A DNA stretch of 5,182 nt from an archaeon (GTDB taxonomy: Archaea; Aenigmatarchaeota; Aenigmatarchaeia; CG10238-14; SCSR01), in assembly GCA_004297575.1 (NCBI GenBank), contig SCSR01000108.1, positions 1-5,182 of the forward strand, given 5' to 3'. The notes below the pieces were generated by a model. It was given only the letters and a program-made list of their open reading frames with translations. It searched no databases and was not told where the DNA came from. The first letter of the stretch is position 1; each line of letters begins with the position of its first letter. The translations under genes and the position numbers were made by a program. Positions 1 through 4,414 of this stretch are shown one piece after another.

Positions 1-1
1 G

Positions 2-241
2 ATATACGGTAAGAAGCTTGATATAGAAGGCAAGAGGATGTTCGATCAGGCCATGCAAAGGGCTGATTTGTTCATTGTCTACGGAAGGAATGCAGCGATT
101 GCTCTTGCAGGTAGAGGTGTTGGACCAACGACTGCACGCAGAGTCCTTTCAAAACCTTACAATGATGAAGACGGGCTGTTGAAAGCAGTGCTGGATGCTG
201 AAAGGCAGTTTGTGAAGAATAGAAAGTTCTGGGCTATCTGA
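2..241 (+). CDS. Lhr-family ATP-dependent helicase, C-terminal fragment (5' end outside window)
   Basis: The frame is open from base 2 without a start and ends with TGA at 239-241, so about 79 residues of the C-terminus are visible. Residues 37-51 of this fragment (ALAGRGVGPTTARRV) followed by an AE-x-Q-F-x-x-x-R-x-F-W tail match my memory of the end of archaeal Lhr-type superfamily 2 helicases, large proteins of roughly 850-950 residues involved in DNA repair or RNA metabolism. The GRGVGPTTA stretch looks like a helix-hairpin-helix type nucleic-acid contact. The ATG at 38 is internal to this domain and is not a likely start. No helicase motifs are visible because they would lie upstream. The family assignment rests only on this C-terminal signature; another HhH-ending nucleic-acid enzyme is possible. 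Confidence 0.68.
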   Translation: MYGKKLDIEGKRMFDQAMQRADLFIVYGRNAAIALAGRGVGPTTARRVLSKPYNDEDGLLKAVLDAERQFVKNRKFWAI

Positions 242-245
242 AATC

Positions 246-256
246 CTTAAATATTG
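246..256 (+). promoter_or_regulatory. TATA box of the toxin-antitoxin operon
   Basis: The AT-rich box TTAAATAT (247-254) follows CC and starts 5 bp after the helicase stop codon. Its centre is about 25 bp from the ATG at 276, so transcription should begin at or within a base or two of the start codon. That would give a leaderless mRNA. No Shine-Dalgarno sequence precedes the ATG, which agrees. Confidence 0.6.
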
Positions 257-257
257 G

Positions 258-277
258 TATTAACATCATATTAATAT
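258..277. promoter_or_regulatory. Operator-like repeats over the antitoxin start codon
   Basis: ATATTAATAT at 268-277 is a perfect 10-bp palindrome that runs into the ATG. The hexamer TATTAA occurs at 258-263 and again at 269-274, so the copies are 11 bp apart, about one helical turn. Ribbon-helix-helix antitoxins commonly bind short repeats spaced about one turn apart next to their own promoter, so this is a plausible autoregulatory site. The sequence is very AT-rich and short repeats arise easily by chance. Confidence 0.35.
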
Positions 278-521
278 GGTAAAGGCAATCATAGACATAG
301 ACAAGAAGACAAATAACGTGTTGAATATCGTCAAGGCTGAATATGGTCTGAAGGACAAGTCACAAGCCATAAACAGGATGGCTGAAGAATACAAAAGGTT
401 CGTGAAAATCGAGCCTGAAGTCAGGCCGGAGTACATTAAAAAACTGAAGAAAATCCAGAAGCAAAAGACAATCAAGATAGGCTCTATAGATGATTTCCGT
501 AAAAGATATGGGCTGAAGTAA
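276..521 (+). CDS. DUF2683-type antitoxin, ribbon-helix-helix-like
   Basis: This 81-residue protein starts MVKAIIDIDKKTNNVLNIVK and continues with YGLKDKSQAINRM, the pattern of archaeal DUF2683 proteins. In these a short beta strand and two helices (about residues 2-45) resemble a ribbon-helix-helix DNA-binding fold. The basic C-terminal segment (about 50-80, ending SIDDFRKRYGLK) is the type of tail that wraps around and neutralises a RelE toxin. The stop TAA (519-521) is followed directly by the toxin ATG at 522 with no spacer, so the two are translated from one mRNA. The expected role is to inhibit the toxin and repress its own operon. The antitoxin role is inferred from the family resemblance and gene order. 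Confidence 0.82.
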   Translation: MVKAIIDIDKKTNNVLNIVKAEYGLKDKSQAINRMAEEYKRFVKIEPEVRPEYIKKLKKIQKQKTIKIGSIDDFRKRYGLK

Positions 522-785
522 ATGTACACTGTCAGCAACAAGCCGAATATAGACGAGATATTCGAGAAACTTGCTAAAAAGAACCCTAAGCAACTTGAAG
601 CTATCACAAAGAAACTCGAGCAGATACTGGAAAATCCACATAGGTTCAAGCCATTGGGCAATATCATGAAAGGGAAACGAAGGGTCCATTTCGGGAGCTT
701 TGTCCTAACATTTTCCATCGACGAAGCAAGCAAAACCGTCATTCTGGAAGACTACGACCATCATGACAACATCTACCGCAATTAA
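522..785 (+). CDS. RelE/ParE-superfamily toxin
   Basis: This 87-residue protein is a normal length for RelE toxins. It has N-terminal helices (about 8-40, including FEKLAKKNPKQLEAITKKLE). A four-strand beta-sheet region follows: KGKRRVHFGSFVLTFSID (51-67), then VILEDYDHHDNIYR (73-86). The basic residues K50, K52, R53 and R54 and the C-terminal DHHDxxYR signature are typical of archaeal RelE homologues. The family cleaves mRNA on the ribosome during translation; a ParE-like gyrase-inhibiting activity is less likely but cannot be excluded by sequence alone. It lies immediately behind its antitoxin, the usual order. Both ORFs look intact, so the module may be active. Confidence 0.85.
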   Translation: MYTVSNKPNIDEIFEKLAKKNPKQLEAITKKLEQILENPHRFKPLGNIMKGKRRVHFGSFVLTFSIDEASKTVILEDYDHHDNIYRN

Positions 786-788
786 ACT

Positions 789-799
789 GGTTTAAATTC
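789..799 (+). promoter_or_regulatory. TATA box of the thymidylate-kinase-like gene
   Basis: TTTAAATT (791-798) lies about 27 bp before the ATG at 821 and just after the toxin stop codon. The spacing predicts transcription starting at about the start codon, hence a leaderless message. No ribosome-binding sequence is seen upstream of the ATG. Confidence 0.55.
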
Positions 800-820
800 C
801 TGGAAATCTTACTTTTCATT

Positions 821-1417
821 ATGCCTGGCAAGTTCATAGTCCTTTACGGCATCAATAATATCGGCAAGACGACGCAGGCTAGGATGCTTGTTGAGCATAT
901 GCTGAGGAGAGGAATGCGCGCTGATTATCTCAAGTATCCAGTCTACAATCAATATCCATCCGGTCAGTACCTTGACAAGGTTCTGCGCAGCCCCAAGCAG
1001 GAAATATCAGAGGATGAGTTGCAGTTGTGGTTCGCTGTAAACCGCATGCAGTTCGAGCCGACTTTGAAGAAAAAGTTGTCGCTTGACATAAACATCGTTT
1101 CGGAAGATTACATCGGCACAAGTCTGGCGTGGGGAAGCGTGAAAGGCGCAGATGAAAGTTGGCTCAAGGCAGTGAATTCAAAATTGCTGAAAGAAAGTAT
1201 CAGCATTCTTTTGGACGGGCAGAGATTTGTGCGGGGAATCGAAAGTATCCACATACATGAGACGAATGACAAGCTTGTTGAGAAGGTCCGCAGGAAGCAT
1301 CTTGACCTGGCGATTGAGCTCAAGTGGCATGTCGTGAACGCGAACCAGCCGAAAGAAAAGGTCTTCAACGACATACTTACTATTTTGCGTGAGAACAAGA
1401 TAGTCGGGTTCATCTGA
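821..1417 (+). CDS. Thymidylate kinase-like P-loop protein (divergent dTMP kinase subfamily)
   Basis: This 198-residue protein is close to the usual 200-215 residues of dTMP kinase, which phosphorylates dTMP to dTDP in the cytoplasm. A Walker A loop (G10-INNI-G15-K16-T17-T18) follows a FIVLYG strand. F72-x-x-N74-R75 resembles the FAADR segment that contacts dTMP. Residues 94-106 (SEDYIGTSLAWGS) occupy the place of the DRY-x-x-S-x-A-Y-Q motif. LEKVRxxYLELA-like and IDA-like elements are seen as LVEKVRRKHLDLA (152-164) and HVVNANQ (170-176). The DR(Y) arginine is replaced, reading E95-D96-Y97, and the LDVPPE segment reads LLDGQRF (130-136). I recall kinase-like proteins of uncultured archaea and bacteria with the same EDY and DGQRF/DGERF replacements, so this is probably a subfamily rather than decay. 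Whether dTMP is the substrate is not certain. Confidence 0.75.
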   Translation: MPGKFIVLYGINNIGKTTQARMLVEHMLRRGMRADYLKYPVYNQYPSGQYLDKVLRSPKQEISEDELQLWFAVNRMQFEPTLKKKLSLDINIVSEDYIGTSLAWGSVKGADESWLKAVNSKLLKESISILLDGQRFVRGIESIHIHETNDKLVEKVRRKHLDLAIELKWHVVNANQPKEKVFNDILTILRENKIVGFI

Positions 1418-1419
1418 AT

Positions 1420-1425
1420 AAAAAA
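1420..1425 (-). terminator. Oligo-T stop signal downstream of the small membrane protein gene
   Basis: Six consecutive A bases on the plus strand read as TTTTTT on the minus strand just beyond the TAA of the 1430-1675 gene. Short T tracts are the usual intrinsic terminators in archaea. It lies in the 12-bp space between two convergent genes, next to the kinase stop codon. Confidence 0.4.
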
Positions 1426-1429
1426 TAAC

Positions 1430-1675
1430 TTAATACCACTTGCTTTTCTTTGCCGTTTCGTCGAACTTTATTATTATCTTCGAGCTCACGTACCCGAGAG
1501 CAAAATCATAAGGTATGCTCGCTGTCACCCATATCACCCATTGCTCGAAATTGAAATTCAGTATCACTCCGAACGGCATCCACAGTACATCCCACACGAA
1601 TATCGTGAACAATGTTAGGATTATGAATTCCTTGGGTTTCTTCTTGAACTTTTTCAGGAATCTGTCCAGTTTCAT
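1430..1675 (-). CDS. Small two-helix membrane protein of unknown function
   Basis: I do not recognise the family. From the ATG at 1675-1673 the protein is 81 residues. It has a strongly basic N-terminus (KLDRFLKKFKKKPK, residues 2-15), then a hydrophobic helix at about 17-40 (FIILTLFTIFVWDVLW and following), a short FNFEQW turn, a second helix at about 43-63 and a lysine-rich C-terminal tail. The charge pattern suggests both ends are in the cytoplasm. The frame can be extended to a TTG codon at 1693. I prefer the ATG because a TATA-like box lies about 26 bp upstream of it, as for the neighbouring leaderless genes. It converges with the kinase gene at a distance of 12 bp. It has no operon partner. 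Confidence 0.65.
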   Translation of the reverse strand: MKLDRFLKKFKKKPKEFIILTLFTIFVWDVLWMPFGVILNFNFEQWVIWVTASIPYDFALGYVSSKIIIKFDETAKKSKWY

Positions 1676-1695
1676 AATTGTAATATTCGTCAAAG

Positions 1696-1706
1696 CATTT
1701 TAAAGA
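1696..1706 (-). promoter_or_regulatory. TATA box of the small membrane protein gene
   Basis: Read on the minus strand, CTTTAAAATG (1705-1696) contains a TATA-like box centred about 26 bp upstream of the ATG at 1675. This spacing supports the ATG over the TTG at 1693, which would lie only about 8 bp from the box. Confidence 0.5.
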
Positions 1707-1717
1707 GCTTCCGGAAT

Positions 1718-1740
1718 AAGAAAACTGCTGTTACACCAGT
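1718..1740 (-). terminator. Possible weak hairpin plus T-rich stop behind the DUF5667 gene
   Basis: On the minus strand ACTGGTG and CAGCAGT (1740-1724) can pair around a TAA loop, with one mismatch. The second arm is followed by TTTTCTT (1724-1718). The stem is short, so the T tract may be the working part. Confidence 0.25.
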
Positions 1741-1748
1741 CAAAGTGC

Positions 1749-2678
1749 TTACTCTACTTCACCATGCGTCACATTGCCAACGGTTCCTGTCTCATGAGTT
1801 TCAGATGGGTTGTGTTCCAATGAATTTTCCAGCTGCTTCTCGGCATTTTTTGCAAGTTGATCTGCAGCATTTGCCTGTCCAAATGCAGTACCGTAATCAG
1901 TCTGATTAAAAGCAATCTCGGCATTTGCCAGTTTCGATTCTGACTCGTTGAATAATTGCGATACCGAAGTAGCGGTTGTGTTTCCAAGTTTGGTCGCAAG
2001 TTCTGCCAGCTTTTCTTTCACATCAGCTATAGTTTCGCTAGCCCTCTCTTTCTGTATGGTAGTTAGACCTGTCTGATTCTCCAGCTCATTTTCAGTCTCA
2101 TTTGCGTCCTTGCCTTCCTGCTGTATCTCTATCTTCGTCTTTTCCTTCTCGTTCTGGATTTCAATCTTCACATGCCCGGTCCTGTTTCCCAACGAGCTGA
2201 TGATGGAATCTATAATAGCCTGCTGTCCTGCAGTAACATTGCCGCTTGTTTCAATCTGGCTGATAACACTTGATGTCGCATTGTCATAATTTTCAAAGTC
2301 GGTCTCTATCTCGATTTTCTTTCTCAACTCCTCGGTCTTGTTGGAATTGTGTATACCTGACATGGCGGATTCGACCGTGCTAAGCGTGTCGTTGTATTCC
2401 CTTGCGGCAGCCTTGGCAGCATCTAATTTGTTTTCAGCAACCATCTGCCTAACTTCAAGCAGCCTCTCGTGTGCAATCTCCAGGCCTTTCTGTGCCCTTG
2501 CCGTATTGTCGAACGTCAGCAGCAGTGATATCTTGTCTATCGCCACGTTCAGCCCGTAAAGAAAATTATCAGGAGTCGTGCTCGGCGTGTCGGATGAGAA
2601 CTTTTGGGCAAGCCCCAGTGGGGCAGCCAGCATGAATGTTACCGACATCATAACAATCAGTTTTGCGCCAAGCTTCAT
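1749..2678 (-). CDS. Secreted DUF5667-domain protein, rich in N-glycosylation sequons
   Basis: From the ATG at 2678 this is 309 residues; a second in-frame ATG nine bases upstream (2687) would add MSF. Residues 1-24 form a signal peptide: MKLGAKL, a hydrophobic core, then LGLA before QKF. Residues about 34-105 match DUF5667: TTPDNFLYGLNVAIDKISL, LTFDNTARAQKGLEIAHERL, then an alanine-rich helix. The rest is mostly charged, helix-prone sequence with two KIEIQ strands (171-175 and 182-186), and a C-terminal helical segment rich in Asn, Ala and Gln. It contains 11 N-x-S/T sites and no cysteine. No C-terminal membrane anchor or sorting signal is visible, so it is probably released or held in the cell envelope by contacts. 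Its function is unknown; DUF5667 is found in extracellular proteins of bacteria and archaea. It has its own promoter. Confidence 0.78.
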   Translation of the reverse strand: MKLGAKLIVMMSVTFMLAAPLGLAQKFSSDTPSTTPDNFLYGLNVAIDKISLLLTFDNTARAQKGLEIAHERLLEVRQMVAENKLDAAKAAAREYNDTLSTVESAMSGIHNSNKTEELRKKIEIETDFENYDNATSSVISQIETSGNVTAGQQAIIDSIISSLGNRTGHVKIEIQNEKEKTKIEIQQEGKDANETENELENQTGLTTIQKERASETIADVKEKLAELATKLGNTTATSVSQLFNESESKLANAEIAFNQTDYGTAFGQANAADQLAKNAEKQLENSLEHNPSETHETGTVGNVTHGEVE

Positions 2679-2700
2679 GAAAGACATTTGGTCCTACACA

Positions 2701-2709
2701 GTATATATC
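2701..2709 (-). promoter_or_regulatory. TATA box of the DUF5667 gene, within a shared divergent promoter region
   Basis: CGATATATAC on the minus strand (2710-2701) holds a TATATA box centred near 2705, 27 bp from the ATG at 2678. This fits a leaderless start there rather than at 2687. An alternative box (AATAAAT, 2718-2712 on the minus strand) would suit 2687. The 76 bp between this gene and the methyltransferase gene carry both promoters. Confidence 0.5.
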
Positions 2710-2721
2710 GATTTATTTCAT

Positions 2722-2733
2722 CTTATTTATTAT
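2722..2733 (+). promoter_or_regulatory. TATA-like box of the TrmI-type methyltransferase gene
   Basis: CTTATTTATTAT (2722-2733) is centred about 26-28 bp before the ATG at 2755. This matches the spacing seen at the other promoters of the window. Another AT-rich run (ATTTATTT, 2711-2718) lies further upstream and could place the start near 2738 instead. Confidence 0.45.
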
Positions 2734-2754
2734 CCCTATGCTAAAAGGTTTGAT

Positions 2755-3330
2755 ATGAGAGAAGCTCTCCCCCTAAGGGATTTCTTATGGAAGGCGAAGA
2801 GAGGGCCCCAGATAATACCACCCAAAGATTTTGGGATGCTAGTCGCTGAGACTGGATGCGGGAAAGATTGGAAGGTCGTAGATGCAGGGACCGGCTCGGG
2901 GTTCTTGGCAATGATGCTTGCCAACATAGGATGCAAAGTCTACACATATGAAATTGACGAAGAGTTCTATCAGGTGGCTAAGAAGAACATAAGGAACTCT
3001 GGCATAGGGAATATCTTTCTCAAGAAGGCTGACATAACGAAATGGATTGACGAAAAAAATGTCGACATGGTTACGCTGGATATGAAAGACCCTGAGAAGG
3101 TGATAAAAAACGCCTACAGTTCCCTGAAATACAGGGGCTGGCTGGTCATCTATTCACTGCATGTCGAGCAGTTGCAGCGAGTCTGGAGAGAGCTGAGAAA
3201 ATATGATTTCTCCATGATTACTATTCTCGAAAACCTCCAAAGGGAGTGGCAGATAGAAGGCAACACTTTCACGAGACCCATGACGCACATGCTCGCCCAT
3301 ACCGGATTTCTGACGTTTGCTAGAAAGTGA
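2755..3330 (+). CDS. trmI: tRNA (adenine-N1)-methyltransferase TrmI type, lacking the N-terminal domain
   Basis: This class I methyltransferase uses S-adenosylmethionine to make m1A at position 58 (in some archaea also 57) of tRNA. From the ATG at 2755 it is 191 residues. The family hallmark K-RGPQII-PKD appears at 14-24 (KRGPQIIPPKD). The SAM-binding motif I is VVDAGTGSG (41-49), the acidic ribose ligand is E66 in YTYEID, and the substrate-site motif is LDMKDPE (108-114) where the family has LDLPDPW. The C-terminus LAHTGFLTFARK is the family ending. Typical archaeal TrmI is about 250 residues with an N-terminal beta domain of roughly 60 residues, which is missing. The frame stays open back to 2578, but that stretch is antisense to the DUF5667 signal-peptide coding region and does not look like the missing domain. 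The K in LDMKDPE and the missing domain leave full activity uncertain. Confidence 0.88.
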   Translation: MREALPLRDFLWKAKRGPQIIPPKDFGMLVAETGCGKDWKVVDAGTGSGFLAMMLANIGCKVYTYEIDEEFYQVAKKNIRNSGIGNIFLKKADITKWIDEKNVDMVTLDMKDPEKVIKNAYSSLKYRGWLVIYSLHVEQLQRVWRELRKYDFSMITILENLQREWQIEGNTFTRPMTHMLAHTGFLTFARK

Positions 3331-3365
3331 TGCCAAGACTATTGTTAAAAGCACATGCTTCAGGA

Positions 3366-3371
3366 TTTTTT
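3366..3371 (+). terminator. Oligo-T terminator behind the methyltransferase gene
   Basis: Six consecutive T bases lie 36 bp after the methyltransferase stop codon and just upstream of the cupin promoter. No hairpin precedes them, as is normal for archaeal T-tract termination. Confidence 0.4.
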
Positions 3372-3374
3372 ATG

Positions 3375-3384
3375 AATTTATTTA
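3375..3384 (+). promoter_or_regulatory. TATA-like box of the cupin gene
   Basis: AATTTATTTA (3375-3384) is centred about 26 bp upstream of the ATG at 3406, predicting a leaderless message. No Shine-Dalgarno sequence is present in the AT-rich 20 bp before the start. Confidence 0.5.
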
Positions 3385-3405
3385 CAAGTTTAATTATAGA
3401 TTAAT

Positions 3406-3774
3406 ATGAAGTTTTCTAGAAGTGATGCAAAGTATTTTGAAAAACATGGAGCAAAGATGTGGTTCTATTTTGGCAAAGACCAATTTCCAAACACAGGATT
3501 ATTATTCATAAAAGTTGATAGTGGGCATTATGAAGAATTCTGGCACGATAAAAGCACTTTTATTTACTATATTCTTGAAGGTAATGGCTCATTCTATCTC
3601 GATGGAAAAGTGGTTAAAGTGAAAGCAACTGATGTTGTTGTCATCCCGCCAAGGACAAAAATATACTATCTTGGAAAAATGAAGTTGCTTTTAATTACAA
3701 CTCCTGCATGGGAAGAAAAGTATGAACATCATGTAAGAGACATATTACGAAATACTCGTAGTAAAAGTAATTGA
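3406..3774 (+). CDS. Cupin-domain protein without a canonical metal site
   Basis: This 122-residue protein has a single small beta-barrel cupin. The core is about residues 31-100, with YYILEGNGSFYLDGK (54-68) and a VKATDVVVIPPRTKIYYLG segment (72-90) as cupin motifs 1 and 2. In metal-binding cupins motif 1 supplies HxH and Glu, and motif 2 supplies a His. By alignment to the LEG and IPP anchors these positions read W46, D48 and F52, and I86, so the usual metal ligands are absent; only a nearby H47 remains. It may act as a ligand-binding or regulatory cupin, or use other residues. A hand count over 3421-3720 gives 34% G+C, against 45% for the same length of the preceding methyltransferase gene, so recent transfer is possible. 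It is flanked by its own promoter and terminator. The substrate is unknown. Confidence 0.75.
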   Translation: MKFSRSDAKYFEKHGAKMWFYFGKDQFPNTGLLFIKVDSGHYEEFWHDKSTFIYYILEGNGSFYLDGKVVKVKATDVVVIPPRTKIYYLGKMKLLLITTPAWEEKYEHHVRDILRNTRSKSN

Positions 3775-3787
3775 TTTTTATAAAAAT
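3774..3787. terminator. Palindromic T-tract element between the convergent cupin and tRNA genes
   Basis: ATTTTTATAAAAAT is a perfect 14-bp palindrome that begins at the last base of the cupin stop codon. It presents five T bases in each direction, so it could stop transcription both of the cupin gene (+) and of the tRNA transcript (-). Confidence 0.45.
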
Positions 3788-3826
3788 TCCAAGTTTCAAG
3801 CACTTCCCTATATCCCAAAATGTGAA

Positions 3827-3900
3827 TGGGTCCACCCGGATTTGAACCAGGGTTTACGCGACGTCAACGCGCCGTCCTAACCAGGCTAGACTATGAACCC
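3827..3900 (-). tRNA. tRNA-Val (anticodon GAC)
   Basis: The minus strand folds into a complete 74-nt cloverleaf including the discriminator base. The acceptor stem is GGGTTCA with TGGACCC (one T-G pair). The D arm is GTCT/GGAC around a 10-nt loop. The anticodon stem is GCGCG/CGCGT with loop TTGACGT. There is a 4-nt variable loop, and the T arm is CCTGG/CCGGG around TTCAAAT. The anticodon GAC (plus-strand 3863-3865 reads gtc) decodes GUC and GUU valine codons. The discriminator is A, and CCA is not encoded, so it must be added by the CCA-adding enzyme. No intron is present. The 5' end is 7 bp from the stop codon of the FAM173-like gene on the same strand. Confidence 0.95.
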
Positions 3901-3907
3901 AAGTGAA

Positions 3908-4414
3908 TCAAACTTTATACAAATAACAATAAAAATGACCAGTCTTAACCTTTGTTGTTTCTTTCCATCCCTTGAAGACATGCGATGCCGAGACGATCCT
4001 GGCACCTTTCAATCTTCCAAGTTTCCTTTTCAGTTGTTCGTTCACTTTTTTCGATAGATATACCGTCACTACGCTTGCATCCGATATATCCTGTTTGAAC
4101 AAGTCACCATGTATGATTTTTATTTTCTTATCCAATCCTGCACGCTTGGCATTTCTTCTCGCCAGCCAACACAATATCCTATTTCTCTCCACACCGACAG
4201 CACAGCATCCAAACTCCTTGGCAGCAATAATCGCAATTCTTCCATCTCCCGCACCAAGGTCGTAGAGGATATCCGTCTTCTTCACTCTAGCCATCTTCAG
4301 CATTTTTCTTATAGTCTCGCGCGGCAACGGAACGAATATCGCCTCATGCCTCAGCAGCTTGGAAATCATCCATAGAATCAATACGAGTGAGGTCAGGTAC
4401 ACGACTTCCATCAT
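3908..4414 (-). CDS. Membrane-anchored FAM173/ATPSCKMT-like class I methyltransferase
   Basis: This 168-residue protein begins with one hydrophobic helix (about 4-20, VVYLTSLVLILWMISKL). The conserved pre-motif FVPLPRETIRKMLKMARV (27-44) follows. Motif I is ILYDLGAGDGRIAIIAA (49-65), the SAM ribose ligand is E76 in VGVER, and motif II is GDLFKQDISDASVVTVYL (103-120). SASHVFKGW (142-150) is near the end. This order is characteristic of the FAM173 family, whose mitochondrial members methylate lysine in ATP synthase subunit c and the ADP/ATP carrier. Prokaryotic members have no proven substrate that I know of, so a membrane-protein lysine target is inference. Its ATG (4414-4412) overlaps the TGA of the upstream nuclease gene as ATGA, indicating translational coupling; a second ATG follows at 4411. 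Nothing suggests a DNA methyltransferase: there is no DPPY/NPPY or target-recognition domain. Confidence 0.8.
   Translation of the reverse strand: MMEVVYLTSLVLILWMISKLLRHEAIFVPLPRETIRKMLKMARVKKTDILYDLGAGDGRIAIIAAKEFGCCAVGVERNRILCWLARRNAKRAGLDKKIKIIHGDLFKQDISDASVVTVYLSKKVNEQLKRKLGRLKGARIVSASHVFKGWKETTKVKTGHFYCYLYKV
3927..3936 (-). promoter_or_regulatory. Possible tRNA promoter box inside the upstream coding region
   Basis: Read on the minus strand, ATTTTTATTG (3936-3927) lies inside the last codons of the methyltransferase gene. It would place transcription start about 5 nt before the mature tRNA 5' end. Alternatively the tRNA is released from the read-through operon mRNA by RNase P. Confidence 0.28.

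Noticed and set aside
266..742. 158-residue hydrophobic-looking ORF on the minus strand
   Set aside because: It is the antisense shadow of the lysine-rich toxin-antitoxin genes, which produces Phe/Leu/Ser-rich sequence. The plus-strand genes have clear family signatures and a promoter.
1108..1413. 101-residue minus-strand ORF
   Set aside because: It lies entirely antisense to the kinase-like gene, has no promoter and has the composition of an antisense reading.
1676..1693. TTG start at 1693 for the small membrane protein
   Set aside because: The TATA box would be only about 8 bp away, whereas the ATG at 1675 has the 26-bp spacing seen at the other genes.
2578..2754. N-terminal extension of the TrmI reading frame back to 2578
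   Set aside because: This stretch is antisense to the signal peptide of the DUF5667 gene, does not resemble the TrmI N-terminal domain, and both promoters lie inside it. The frame is open by chance.
3972..4375. Two overlapping plus-strand ORFs of 97 and 88 residues
   Set aside because: Both are antisense to the FAM173-like methyltransferase, which has strong motif support.
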